A stretch of 16,808 nucleotides of DNA from an uncultured Sphingosinicella sp. (GTDB taxonomy: Bacteria; Pseudomonadota; Alphaproteobacteria; Sphingomonadales; Sphingomonadaceae): contig CAMPIH010000033.1 in NCBI GenBank assembly GCA_946886275.1, positions 1 to 16,808 on the forward strand, written 5' to 3'. Positions 1 to 6,089 of the stretch are shown here, one piece after another. The notes under the pieces are model-generated. The model was not told where the DNA came from. It saw nothing but the letters and a program-made list of their open reading frames with translations, and made no database searches. Position numbers and translations under genes: made by a program. Position 1 is the first letter of the stretch, and every line of letters starts with the position of its first letter.

Positions 1-599
1 TCGAGCGCCTTGGAGATGTGGATCATCTGCTCGAGCTTGCCCATCGTCTTCCACATCTGGGCGCGTTCGGTGTCGATCGCGGCATTGTCCTGGAGCAGCT
101 CGTCCTTTCCGGAAGCGAGCGCGGCGAGGATCTTCGCGATATGGGTCTGCGCCGACTGATATTTCATGAAATAGCCGCGCAGCTTGTTGCCGAACGGGAT
201 GATCCCGAACAGACGGCGGGGCCGGTTCAGATTGCCCCGGGCCGGATCGAGCCCTTCGACCGTCTTGCGAAGCTCGGTGAGATCGGCGCCGATGCCGGTG
301 TCGGCGTCGATCGCCTTGACCGGCCGATCGAGGAACCGGTTCGAATGGCTCGCGGCCTCGGCGATCTCCTTGCGCCCCATGCTCGTTAGCTGATCGACCT
401 TCTTGCCGAAATCGGGCGAGTTGGAATCGAGCGCGACCAGCTCGTTGACGAAGGTGTCGACCCGTTCCTCGAGCTGGCTCTTCTGCTCCTCCTTGAGCGG
501 AACCAGCCCCGCGGCCTGCTCCGCGGTAACGGTCTGAAGCGGCTGAGGCGCATCCAGAGTCAGCGTCGTCGTCGTCTCGGTGGCGGTCTGAGTGGCCAT
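1..599 (-). CDS. telA: TelA-family toxic anion resistance protein (3' part outside window)
   Basis: The reverse strand reads from an ATG at 599-597 through 199 codons to the left edge without a stop, so the C-terminal half is missing (full TelA/KlaA proteins are roughly 350-400 residues). The protein is hydrophilic, helical and charged, with no signal peptide. TelA hallmarks visible are a SNRFLDRPVKAI segment near residue 95, a RRLFGIIPFGNKLRGYF block near residue 135, and KYQSAQTHIAKIL followed by GKDELLQDNAAI. Members of this family (PF05816) are linked to resistance to tellurite and other toxic anions and to some antimicrobials. The biochemical role is not settled. An AGGAG at 611-615 lies 11 nt upstream of the start and supports it. 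The gene is divergent from the glycine-zipper gene at 819. The family call is secure; the resistance role is inherited from the family name. Confidence 0.9.
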   Translation of the reverse strand, partial: MATQTATETTTTLTLDAPQPLQTVTAEQAAGLVPLKEEQKSQLEERVDTFVNELVALDSNSPDFGKKVDQLTSMGRKEIAEAASHSNRFLDRPVKAIDADTGIGADLTELRKTVEGLDPARGNLNRPRRLFGIIPFGNKLRGYFMKYQSAQTHIAKILAALASGKDELLQDNAAIDTERAQMWKTMGKLEQMIHISKAL

Positions 600-603
600 G
601 GCT

Positions 604-638
604 CCCCGATCTCCTGTGATTTCCGGGAGAGATTGGGG
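604..638 (-). promoter_or_regulatory. telA: Hairpin overlapping the telA ribosome-binding site
   Basis: CCCCGATCTC (604-613) and GAGATTGGGG (629-638) are inverted repeats with a 15-nt loop. In the telA mRNA they form a 10-bp stem with one A-C mismatch. The AGGAG Shine-Dalgarno (611-615) lies in the start-codon-proximal arm and the adjoining loop. Translation of telA could therefore be limited by this structure. Only the pairing is seen; the control role is inferred. Confidence 0.35.
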
Positions 639-670
639 CTTGCAGCCTCCCAGCGCAAGAGAGAACGCGT

Positions 671-699
671 ATTATTTCACTAACTCACTCTCGCCGCAA
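671..699 (-). promoter_or_regulatory. Candidate sigma-70-type promoter of telA
   Basis: On the minus strand TTGCGG (699-694) is followed after exactly 17 bp by AATAAT (676-671). The -10 matches the consensus at 5 of 6 positions and the -35 only at 3 of 6. It sits in the most AT-rich part of the 219-bp telA/glycine-zipper intergenic region and would give a leader of about 65 nt. The rest of the 600-818 region shows no open frame and no clear plus-strand promoter. Confidence 0.35.
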
Positions 700-818
700 C
701 TCACCTGAACCTCGCCTAACGCGGCAGTTCAGAATGGGCTCACCCGACTCGGCCTAGTCCGGAGATCGGACACGAGGCGCCCCAGCACTTCGGGCCGTTC
801 GGATTTGAGGAGTATGTT

Positions 819-1154
819 ATGCGTAAGATGGTTCTTGGCCTCGCCGCGGTCACGATGACCGTTCCGGCCCTTCCTTCGGTCGCTTCGGCCGATCATCGCG
901 ACGAAAGCCGCTACAGCCGCTACTACGACAATAGCGGCAATTATCATGGCCCGACCTGGCGCGGTCGCGACGGTCGTACCTATTGCCGCCGTTCCAACGG
1001 CACCACCGGACTTATCGTCGGCGGCGCCGCAGGCGCCCTCCTCGGTCGGGCGATCGACACGCGCGGCGAGCGGACGACCGGCACCGTGATCGGCGCAGCG
1101 CTCGGCGCTCTGCTCGGCCGCGAGGTCCAGAAGGGCCGCAGCCGCTGCCGCTAG
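819..1154 (+). CDS. Small exported glycine-zipper (17 kDa surface antigen-like) protein
   Basis: A 111-residue protein with a clear Sec signal peptide: basic MRK start, hydrophobic core, and an ASA cleavage site at residues 22-24. The mature part starts with a Tyr/Arg/Ser-rich hydrophilic segment containing WRGRDGRTYCRR. It then has two glycine-zipper stretches, GGAAGALLG (about 67-76) and GAALGALLG (about 92-100), typical of PF05433-type 2TM zipper proteins, and ends in a basic RSRCR tail. There is no lipobox, so it is probably periplasmic or outer-membrane associated rather than a lipoprotein. GAGGAG at 807-812, 6 nt before the ATG, supports the start. Transcription ends at the strong terminator near 1199-1241, so the gene is probably monocistronic. 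Precise function is unknown; related proteins are often envelope-stress associated. Confidence 0.8.
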   Translation: MRKMVLGLAAVTMTVPALPSVASADHRDESRYSRYYDNSGNYHGPTWRGRDGRTYCRRSNGTTGLIVGGAAGALLGRAIDTRGERTTGTVIGAALGALLGREVQKGRSRCR

Positions 1155-1198
1155 CATCAGTTCCGGATCCGGCATCGTATCCGCCGGTTTCGGTTGCG

Positions 1199-1241
1199 AA
1201 GACGTCCCGGTCGCCGGTCGCGGCCGGGACGTTTTGTTTTT
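1199..1241 (+). terminator. Strong intrinsic terminator after the glycine-zipper gene
   Basis: A perfect 9-bp GC-rich stem, ACGTCCCGG (1202-1210) with CCGGGACGT (1224-1232), encloses a 13-nt loop. It can be extended outward by three weaker pairs. A T-run with one interruption, TTTTGTTTTT (1232-1241), follows at once. The terminator separates the glycine-zipper gene from the cytochrome pair. It also argues against any start upstream of 1297 for the cytochrome, because the frame-open extension begins inside the terminator. Confidence 0.88.
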
Positions 1242-1296
1242 GCGGATTGAACCTGCTGGGCCCGACAGGCATTGGCACCCTTCAACGGAGGGATCG

Positions 1297-1830
1297 ATGC
1301 GACATTTCGCCTTGCTTGCCACTGCCGCCGCGCTGATCGCTGTCGCCGCCTGCGATCGCGGCGAGGAAACCGCGCCGACCGCCGACACGCAGTCCGACGC
1401 CGCCGATAATGCGGCGAACGGCACCGCGAGCGTTGGCAATCACGCGGCCATCATGAAGGCCCGCCACGACCATTATGAGGAGATGGGTGACGCCATGAAG
1501 GCAATCGGCGCACAGCTCAAAGCCGATTCACCCTCTATCCCCGTCATCCAGCAGCACGCCGCGACGATCGCCCGCTACGGTCCCCAGCTCCTGACCTGGT
1601 TTCCGGAAGGGAGCGGACCCGAAAGCGGGATCGAGACCCGGGCCAAGGCGGAGATCTGGGCCGATCCGGAGACCTTCCGCCAGCGGGCGCAGGCGTTCGA
1701 GGCCGAGGCGGCCCGGTTCAACGCGGCCGTCCAGAGCGGCGACCTCGCCTCTATCCGCGCCGGCCAGATGGCGCTGGGCGAGACCTGCAAGAATTGCCAC
1801 GACCGGTTCCGGGCGCCCGAGGATCGATGA
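1297..1830 (+). CDS. Lipoprotein c-type cytochrome (cytochrome c'/c556 family)
   Basis: A 177-residue protein. The start is taken at the ATG at 1297 because it is preceded by GGAGGG (1287-1292) and opens a perfect lipoprotein signal: MRHF, hydrophobic stretch, lipobox VAAC with the lipidated Cys at 19. An Asp/Ala/Thr-rich linker follows, then a helical domain. The single haem-binding site CKNCH (Cys164, Cys167, His168) lies near the C-terminus, as in the four-helix cytochrome c' family (PF01322). A Met in the first helix (YEEMGDAM) is where c556-type members place their sixth ligand. The protein should be anchored to the outer face of the inner membrane. Its stop overlaps the start of the cytochrome b561 gene, which suggests the two pass electrons between membrane and periplasm. 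The partner or electron acceptor is unknown. Confidence 0.88.
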   Translation: MRHFALLATAAALIAVAACDRGEETAPTADTQSDAADNAANGTASVGNHAAIMKARHDHYEEMGDAMKAIGAQLKADSPSIPVIQQHAATIARYGPQLLTWFPEGSGPESGIETRAKAEIWADPETFRQRAQAFEAEAARFNAAVQSGDLASIRAGQMALGETCKNCHDRFRAPEDR

Positions 1831-2492
1831 TCAAGGCGGAACCTGGCCGGCGGATCCGGATCTGGGACCTGCCGACCCGAATCTTCCACTGGCTGCTGGT
1901 CGTCCTGATCCCGTTCCAATGGTGGACCGCAGAGGAGGATCGGCTCGATCTTCACCAGATCGGCGGGACGCTGATCCTCGCTCTGCTCGTCTTCCGGATC
2001 CTCTGGGGCCTGTTCGGAAGCTCGACGGCGCGATTCGCCAATTTCGTGAAGGGACCGCGAGCGATCATTTCCTATCTGAACGGTCGCGCCGCGAACGTTC
2101 TCGGTCACAATCCTCTCGGCGCGTTCAGCGTCATCGCGCTCCTCGGCCTGCTTTCCATCCAGATCGGGCTTGGCCTGTTCGCCGGCGATGAAGACGGCCT
2201 GGAATCGGGCCCTCTCGCTCATCTTATCGATCTGGATCTGTCGGAAGACGTGGCTGACCTTCATGAGGATGCGTTCGACGTCCTGCTCGTCCTCATCGCT
2301 CTTCATGTCGCCGCCATCCTTTTCTACGCCGTCGTCCGGCGCAAGAATCTGGTCGGGCCGATGATCAGCGGCCGGGGCAAGGTGCCTGGCGATGTCATCG
2401 AAATGGAGCGCGCGCCGGTCTGGCGCCTTCTCGTCGCCGTCCTGATCGCTGCCGGCATCGCTTTCTGGATCTATTCGGGCGCGCCCTACTAG
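1827..2492 (+). CDS. Membrane cytochrome b561 / b-type cytochrome
   Basis: A 221-residue integral membrane protein. The start ATG (1827) overlaps the cytochrome c stop in an ATGA, with GAGGA at 1819-1823. An in-frame upstream start would overlap the CXXCH region and is unlikely. The N-terminus RIWDLPTRIFHW is the signature of the b-type cytochromes of PF01292 (hydrogenase or dehydrogenase-associated type). Hydrophobic segments lie at about 20-35, 43-64, 97-119, 149-171 and 199-217. Candidate haem-ligand histidines are His21, His43, His146 and His160. Proteins of this type move electrons between quinol and periplasmic cytochromes. The translational coupling to a c'-type lipoprotein suggests that pair works together. 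The gene ends 24 nt from the convergent ligD stop. Confidence 0.9.
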   Translation: MIKAEPGRRIRIWDLPTRIFHWLLVVLIPFQWWTAEEDRLDLHQIGGTLILALLVFRILWGLFGSSTARFANFVKGPRAIISYLNGRAANVLGHNPLGAFSVIALLGLLSIQIGLGLFAGDEDGLESGPLAHLIDLDLSEDVADLHEDAFDVLLVLIALHVAAILFYAVVRRKNLVGPMISGRGKVPGDVIEMERAPVWRLLVAVLIAAGIAFWIYSGAPY

Positions 2493-2514
2493 CGGCGGAG
2501 GGCGTTCCGTCCGC
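2492..2514. terminator. Possible bidirectional hairpin between cytochrome b561 and ligD
   Basis: GCGGCGGA (2492-2499) pairs with TCCG-T-CCGC (2506-2514) with a single bulged T and a 6-nt loop, filling the 24-bp convergent gap. There is no T-run on either side, so it is at most a weak or Rho-assisted terminator. Confidence 0.3.
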
Positions 2515-2516
2515 GG

Positions 2517-5012
2517 TCAGAGGTCCGGCAGGATCTGCGCCGCTTCCCCCCAGCCCTGGAGACCCCGGCTCGACGCCCGTTCGAGCAGAAGGCCGCCATC
2601 GCGGACCGTGAAGTGGCCGCCGCCGGCGAAATCGTCCAGCTCCTCCCAGTTGATCGGCGCCGAAACCGGCGCCCCTTCGCGCGCTCGCGCCGAATAAGGC
2701 ATGATCGCCGTGGAGCCGCGCTGGTTGCGAAGATAATCGAGGAAGATCCGGCCCTTGCGGCGGGCTTTTGCCATATTGGCTGTAAATCGATCGGGCTCGG
2801 CCTGGGCCAAAGCGACGGCAAAGCGCTGAGCGAAATCCTTCACCTTCGGCCATCGGGCGTCAGGAGTCAGTGGAACGACGACGTGCAATCCCTTGCCGCC
2901 GGTCAGCAGGGGGAAGGTCTGAAGTCCCATGTCGGCGAGATGGCGCTTGAGGTCGCGGGCGGTGCGCTTGACCTCGTCGAAGCCGAGACCCTCGTCGGGA
3001 TCGATGTCGAAGACGAGCCGGTCCGGCTTCTCGATGTCGCCGACGGGCGAGCCCCAGCCGTGAAACTCGATCGTCCCCATCTGGACGCAGCTGATCAGCC
3101 CCGCCTGGTCGGCGACATAGAGATAATCCTCGATCTCGCCCTTCTTCTCCTCAATCGGAACATGCCGGACATGTTCGCCGAAGCTGCCGGCGTCATGCTT
3201 CTGGAAGAAGCATTTCTTTGCCCGGCCCTGGGGACAGCGGACGAGGCTGATCGGGCGATTGGCCGCCCAGGGCAGCATCAGCGGCGCCACCTGCCGATAA
3301 TATTCGACCAGCTCGCCTTTGGTTATCCCGGCGTCCGGGTAGATGATTCGTTCGGGATTGCTGATCCTGATCCCGTCGTCGCTCGCCGCGCCGACCGCGG
3401 AAGGCGGCAAGGGTTGGGGTTTCTCGACAACCACGGCCTTGGCCGGCTTGTCGTCGCGAAGGCCGATGAAGCTGGCGTGGCGAACGACATTGTCGGCGGT
3501 GAATTCGGCATAGGCGATTTCGGCGACGAGCTCGGGCTTCACCCAATGGGCGCGGCGGGCATCGGCGCGCGGGACATCGGTGGCGGGTTTCGCGATCTCC
3601 AGCTTGCGCATCTTCTCCGCCAGCTCGTGGAGGAGCTTTGTGTTGAAGCCGGTCCCGACCTTGCCGGCGAAGCGGAGCTTGCCGTCTTCGTGGAGACCGA
3701 GCAGCAGCGACCGGAAGCCCCGGCCCGTCTTGTCGCTGGGAGTCCAGCCGATGATGACGAATTCCTGCCGGCGCGTGCATTTGACCTTCAGCCACGCCTT
3801 GGTCCGATCGCCGCGATAGGGCGCGTCCGCCTTCTTCGAGATGATTCCCTCGCCGCCGGCCGCGCAGATCCCCTCGAGCAGCTGCTCTCCCTTGCCGACG
3901 ATGTGATCGGCATAAAGGATGAAAGGCGGCTTGCCTTCGCCCAGGAACGAGGCGAGCCTCTGCTTGCGCTCGATATTGGGCAGTGGGCGAAGATCCTCGC
4001 CGTCGATCTCGAGAGCGTCGAACAGGAACAGGGTCAGCCCGCGGCCGCCTGCGCTGATCGCCTGCTGGAGCGCCGAGAAGCCGCTATTGCCCTTTTCGTC
4101 CAGCTTGACGATCTCGCCGTCGAGCAAAGCCGACCCGCCCTCGATCCCGGCCGCCGCCTCGGCGATCTCCGGAAACTTGTCGGACCAATCGAGCCCCGAG
4201 CGGGTATAGACCCGGGCCTGGCCGCCGCCGACCGCGAGCAGGCAGCGATAGCCGTCGAACTTGATCTCGTGGAGCCAGGCGGATCCGGCCGGAGCGCTGT
4301 CGACGAGGGTCGCCTTCTGTGGCGGCCGGAAAGGCGGCGGTTTCGTGGCCTTCCGGCTCCGGCTCGGAACCGGCTTGCCCTTGATCCCGCTCTTCCACGA
4401 AGCCAGTTCCGGCGCCTTCTTGCCTTCGGCGATCTCGTTCATCGTGCGGCCGGTCTTGATGCTGGTGAGATATTTTTCCGTCAGGCCGGCCGAGCTCCCG
4501 GCATGGGCGTCCTCGACCTTGCGAAGGATCCAGTTCTCGCCCCGTTCGCCGGCCCGAGGCTTCAGCCGGAACATCACCCATTCGCCCTTCATCCGCTCGC
4601 CTTCCAGGGTGAAATGGAGGTGACCCTGCTCGAGCGTCTTGCGCGGATCCTTGCGCGGATCGGGGATCCAGATGCCGCGGTCCCACATCATCACGGTGCC
4701 GCCGCCATATTCGCCCTTCGGGATCGTTCCCTCGAAGGTCGCGTAGCTCAAGGGATGGTCCTCGGTGCGCACCGCGAGACGCTTGTCGTCCGGGTCGAGG
4801 CTTGGGCCGCGAGTGACGGCCCAGCTCTTCAACGTGCCGTCCAGCTCGAGCCGGAGGTCCCAGTGAAGCCGGGTCGCGTCATGCTTCTGGACCATGAAGC
4901 CGTAGCCGTCGCCCCAGGCCAGCTTCTCGAACGTGCCGCGCGGCTCGGCCGTCTTCGTGAAGTCGCGCTTGCGATTATAGGTTTCGAGCGGGTTGGAGGC
5001 TTTGCGGGCCAT
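2517..5012 (-). CDS. ligD: Multifunctional ATP-dependent DNA ligase LigD (NHEJ)
   Basis: An 831-residue protein that seals double-strand breaks with Ku. Three domains follow in the Pseudomonas-type order. The 3'-phosphoesterase is at about 25-190 (HDATRLHWDLR with His44, His50 and Asp52; GEYGGG loop). The ATP-dependent ligase is at about 235-525 (adenylation motif EIKFDGYR with Lys251; motif IV-like GGEGIISKK; motif V KVKC). The primase/polymerase is at about 545-828 (metal-binding DIDPD with Asp669 and Asp671; GGKGLHVVVPL; RGSTAIMPYSARAR). All key residues are present and the length is normal. The ATG at 5012 is chosen; a GTG two codons upstream (5018) is also in frame, and neither has a strong Shine-Dalgarno. 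The gene lies 43 nt downstream of ku on the same strand and is almost certainly co-transcribed. It should add templated or untemplated nucleotides, trim 3' ends and ligate. Confidence 0.97.
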   Translation of the reverse strand: MARKASNPLETYNRKRDFTKTAEPRGTFEKLAWGDGYGFMVQKHDATRLHWDLRLELDGTLKSWAVTRGPSLDPDDKRLAVRTEDHPLSYATFEGTIPKGEYGGGTVMMWDRGIWIPDPRKDPRKTLEQGHLHFTLEGERMKGEWVMFRLKPRAGERGENWILRKVEDAHAGSSAGLTEKYLTSIKTGRTMNEIAEGKKAPELASWKSGIKGKPVPSRSRKATKPPPFRPPQKATLVDSAPAGSAWLHEIKFDGYRCLLAVGGGQARVYTRSGLDWSDKFPEIAEAAAGIEGGSALLDGEIVKLDEKGNSGFSALQQAISAGGRGLTLFLFDALEIDGEDLRPLPNIERKQRLASFLGEGKPPFILYADHIVGKGEQLLEGICAAGGEGIISKKADAPYRGDRTKAWLKVKCTRRQEFVIIGWTPSDKTGRGFRSLLLGLHEDGKLRFAGKVGTGFNTKLLHELAEKMRKLEIAKPATDVPRADARRAHWVKPELVAEIAYAEFTADNVVRHASFIGLRDDKPAKAVVVEKPQPLPPSAVGAASDDGIRISNPERIIYPDAGITKGELVEYYRQVAPLMLPWAANRPISLVRCPQGRAKKCFFQKHDAGSFGEHVRHVPIEEKKGEIEDYLYVADQAGLISCVQMGTIEFHGWGSPVGDIEKPDRLVFDIDPDEGLGFDEVKRTARDLKRHLADMGLQTFPLLTGGKGLHVVVPLTPDARWPKVKDFAQRFAVALAQAEPDRFTANMAKARRKGRIFLDYLRNQRGSTAIMPYSARAREGAPVSAPINWEELDDFAGGGHFTVRDGGLLLERASSRGLQGWGEAAQILPDL

Positions 5013-5019
5013 GGTCACG

Positions 5020-5043
5020 CTTCGACAGGGTCGACCCGAACGG
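5020..5043. repeat. Degenerate copy of a sphingomonad-type intergenic palindromic repeat
   Basis: The 24 bp in the ku-ligD gap begin CTTCGACAGG and end CGAACGG. They match about 19 of 24 positions of the dispersed repeat CTTCGACAGGCTCAG-GACGAACGG that I recall from sphingomonad and xanthomonad genomes. The centre holds a perfect 10-bp palindrome, GGGTCGACCC (5028-5037). The identification is from memory, and only one copy is in the window. Confidence 0.4.
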
Positions 5044-5055
5044 CAAAAGCCGGGA

Positions 5056-5958
5056 TCACGCCCGCTTGCGCGCAGGCGCCGCCTTGGCGGGGGCCTTCTT
5101 TGCCGGCGCCTTCTTCGCCGTCGACTTTGCGGCCGGCTTTCGCGCCGGCGCCTTGCGGGCGCCTGCGCCGGTGTCGCCCGGTTTCTCGATCGACCGCTTC
5201 AGCGCCGCCATCAGGTCGACGACGTTCATGCCCTTGGCCGGCGGCGCTTCCTCTTCGGCATGGATGGTCTTGCCCTTGCGCTTGCGTTCGATCAGCTCTT
5301 CCAGAGCCTCGACATAACGGTCGTGGAACTTGGACGGATCGAACTTCGCCGTCTTCCGCTCGATCAGCGCCTCGGCAAGCTCGAGCAGCTCCTCGTCCGG
5401 CTCGGCGTCGGCGATGTCGCGAAAATAGTTCTGCGCCTTGTTGACCTCGTCGGCGTAGCGCAGGGTTTCGAGCACGATCCCGCGGCCGCAGGGTTTGAGG
5501 CTGATCATATATTCGCGTCCGCGCATCGCGAGCTGCCCGATCGCCACCTTCTTGGTTCGCCTGAGCGCCTCGCGAAGAACGATGAAGGCCTCCTCCGCGA
5601 GATCGTCCGCCGGGACGACGTAATAGGGCTTCTCGTAATAGAGGACGTCGATCTCGTCATGATCGACGAACTGGGTCAGCTCGAGCGTCTTCTTGCTCTC
5701 GAGCTTGACGGCATCCAGCTCCTCCTCGTCGAGCAGGACGTAGGAGCCTTTCTCATATTGATAGCCCTTGACGATCTCGTCCGGGTCGACCGGCCCGATG
5801 CCCGGCACGACCTTCTCATATTTGATCCTCTTTCCGGTCGGCTCATGGATCTGGTTGAAGGCGATCGTCGCGCCGCTCTTCGTCGCGCTGAAGATCTCCA
5901 CCGGTATCGAGACCAGAGCGAGCCTGATCTGTCCCTTCCAATAGGCGCGTGCGGCCAT
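5056..5958 (-). CDS. ku: Bacterial Ku DNA end-binding protein
   Basis: A 300-residue homodimeric ring protein that binds broken DNA ends and recruits LigD. The N-terminus RAYWKGQIRLALVSIPVEIF is the classical bacterial Ku opening. The beta-barrel core with KGYQYEKGSYVLLDEEEL (about 85-105) follows, as does the conserved NVVDLMAALKRSIE motif near residue 250 that precedes the LigD-interacting region. The last 42 residues form a disordered Lys/Ala/Pro tail with 14 basic residues and KKAPAKKAPAK repeats, an extended tail type thought to add DNA binding. There are two ATGs. The second (5958) is chosen because the GGAG at 5966-5969 is 7 nt from it but only 1 nt from the first (5964). It is first gene of a ku-ligD operon and is divergent from the metallo-hydrolase gene. 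Confidence 0.97.
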   Translation of the reverse strand: MAARAYWKGQIRLALVSIPVEIFSATKSGATIAFNQIHEPTGKRIKYEKVVPGIGPVDPDEIVKGYQYEKGSYVLLDEEELDAVKLESKKTLELTQFVDHDEIDVLYYEKPYYVVPADDLAEEAFIVLREALRRTKKVAIGQLAMRGREYMISLKPCGRGIVLETLRYADEVNKAQNYFRDIADAEPDEELLELAEALIERKTAKFDPSKFHDRYVEALEELIERKRKGKTIHAEEEAPPAKGMNVVDLMAALKRSIEKPGDTGAGARKAPARKPAAKSTAKKAPAKKAPAKAAPARKRA

Positions 5959-5990
5959 GTCCATGCTCCGGGTCGATTCGTCCCCGATTC

Positions 5991-6015
5991 AATCCGTAGG
6001 CGAAGGCGCGGTTCC
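5991..6015 (-). promoter_or_regulatory. ku: Candidate GGAAC-type (EcfG-like) promoter of ku-ligD, imperfect -10
   Basis: On the minus strand GGAAC (6015-6011) is followed after 17 bp by ATT (5993-5991). The alphaproteobacterial general-stress promoter is roughly GGAAC-N16/17-cGTT, so the -35 is perfect and the -10 has one mismatch. A start near 5984 would leave a leader of about 26 nt. Stress-sigma control of ku is known in some rhizobia, which makes this plausible but not shown. Confidence 0.35.
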
Positions 6016-6056
6016 GTGAGCGCCCCCCATTGTTTCCGCTCGGGCGCGGCGTCGCC

Positions 6057-6081
6057 GGAACGGTGCCTTTGCCCGCGGGTT
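6057..6081 (+). promoter_or_regulatory. Candidate GGAAC-N17-GTT (EcfG-like) promoter of the metallo-hydrolase
   Basis: GGAAC (6057-6061), 17 bp, then GTT (6079-6081) match the core of general-stress sigma promoters of alphaproteobacteria. The ATG at 6090 is only 8 nt past the -10, so the predicted transcript would be leaderless or nearly so. This fits the lack of a clear Shine-Dalgarno before that ATG. Confidence 0.4.
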
Positions 6082-6089
6082 GGAATTCG

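Noticed and set aside
18..389. Plus-strand open frame at the left edge
   Set aside because: It is antisense to a clear TelA-family sequence on the minus strand.
1234..1296. Extended N-terminus of the c-type cytochrome
   Set aside because: It would start inside the intrinsic terminator and bury the lipoprotein signal peptide 21 residues deep. The ATG at 1297 has GGAGGG and a perfect lipobox.
2613..5444. A 943-codon plus-strand open frame opposite ligD and part of ku
   Set aside because: It is a mirror of high-GC codon bias in the real genes. Its translation is low in domain features, whereas the opposite strand encodes complete LigD and Ku with all catalytic motifs.
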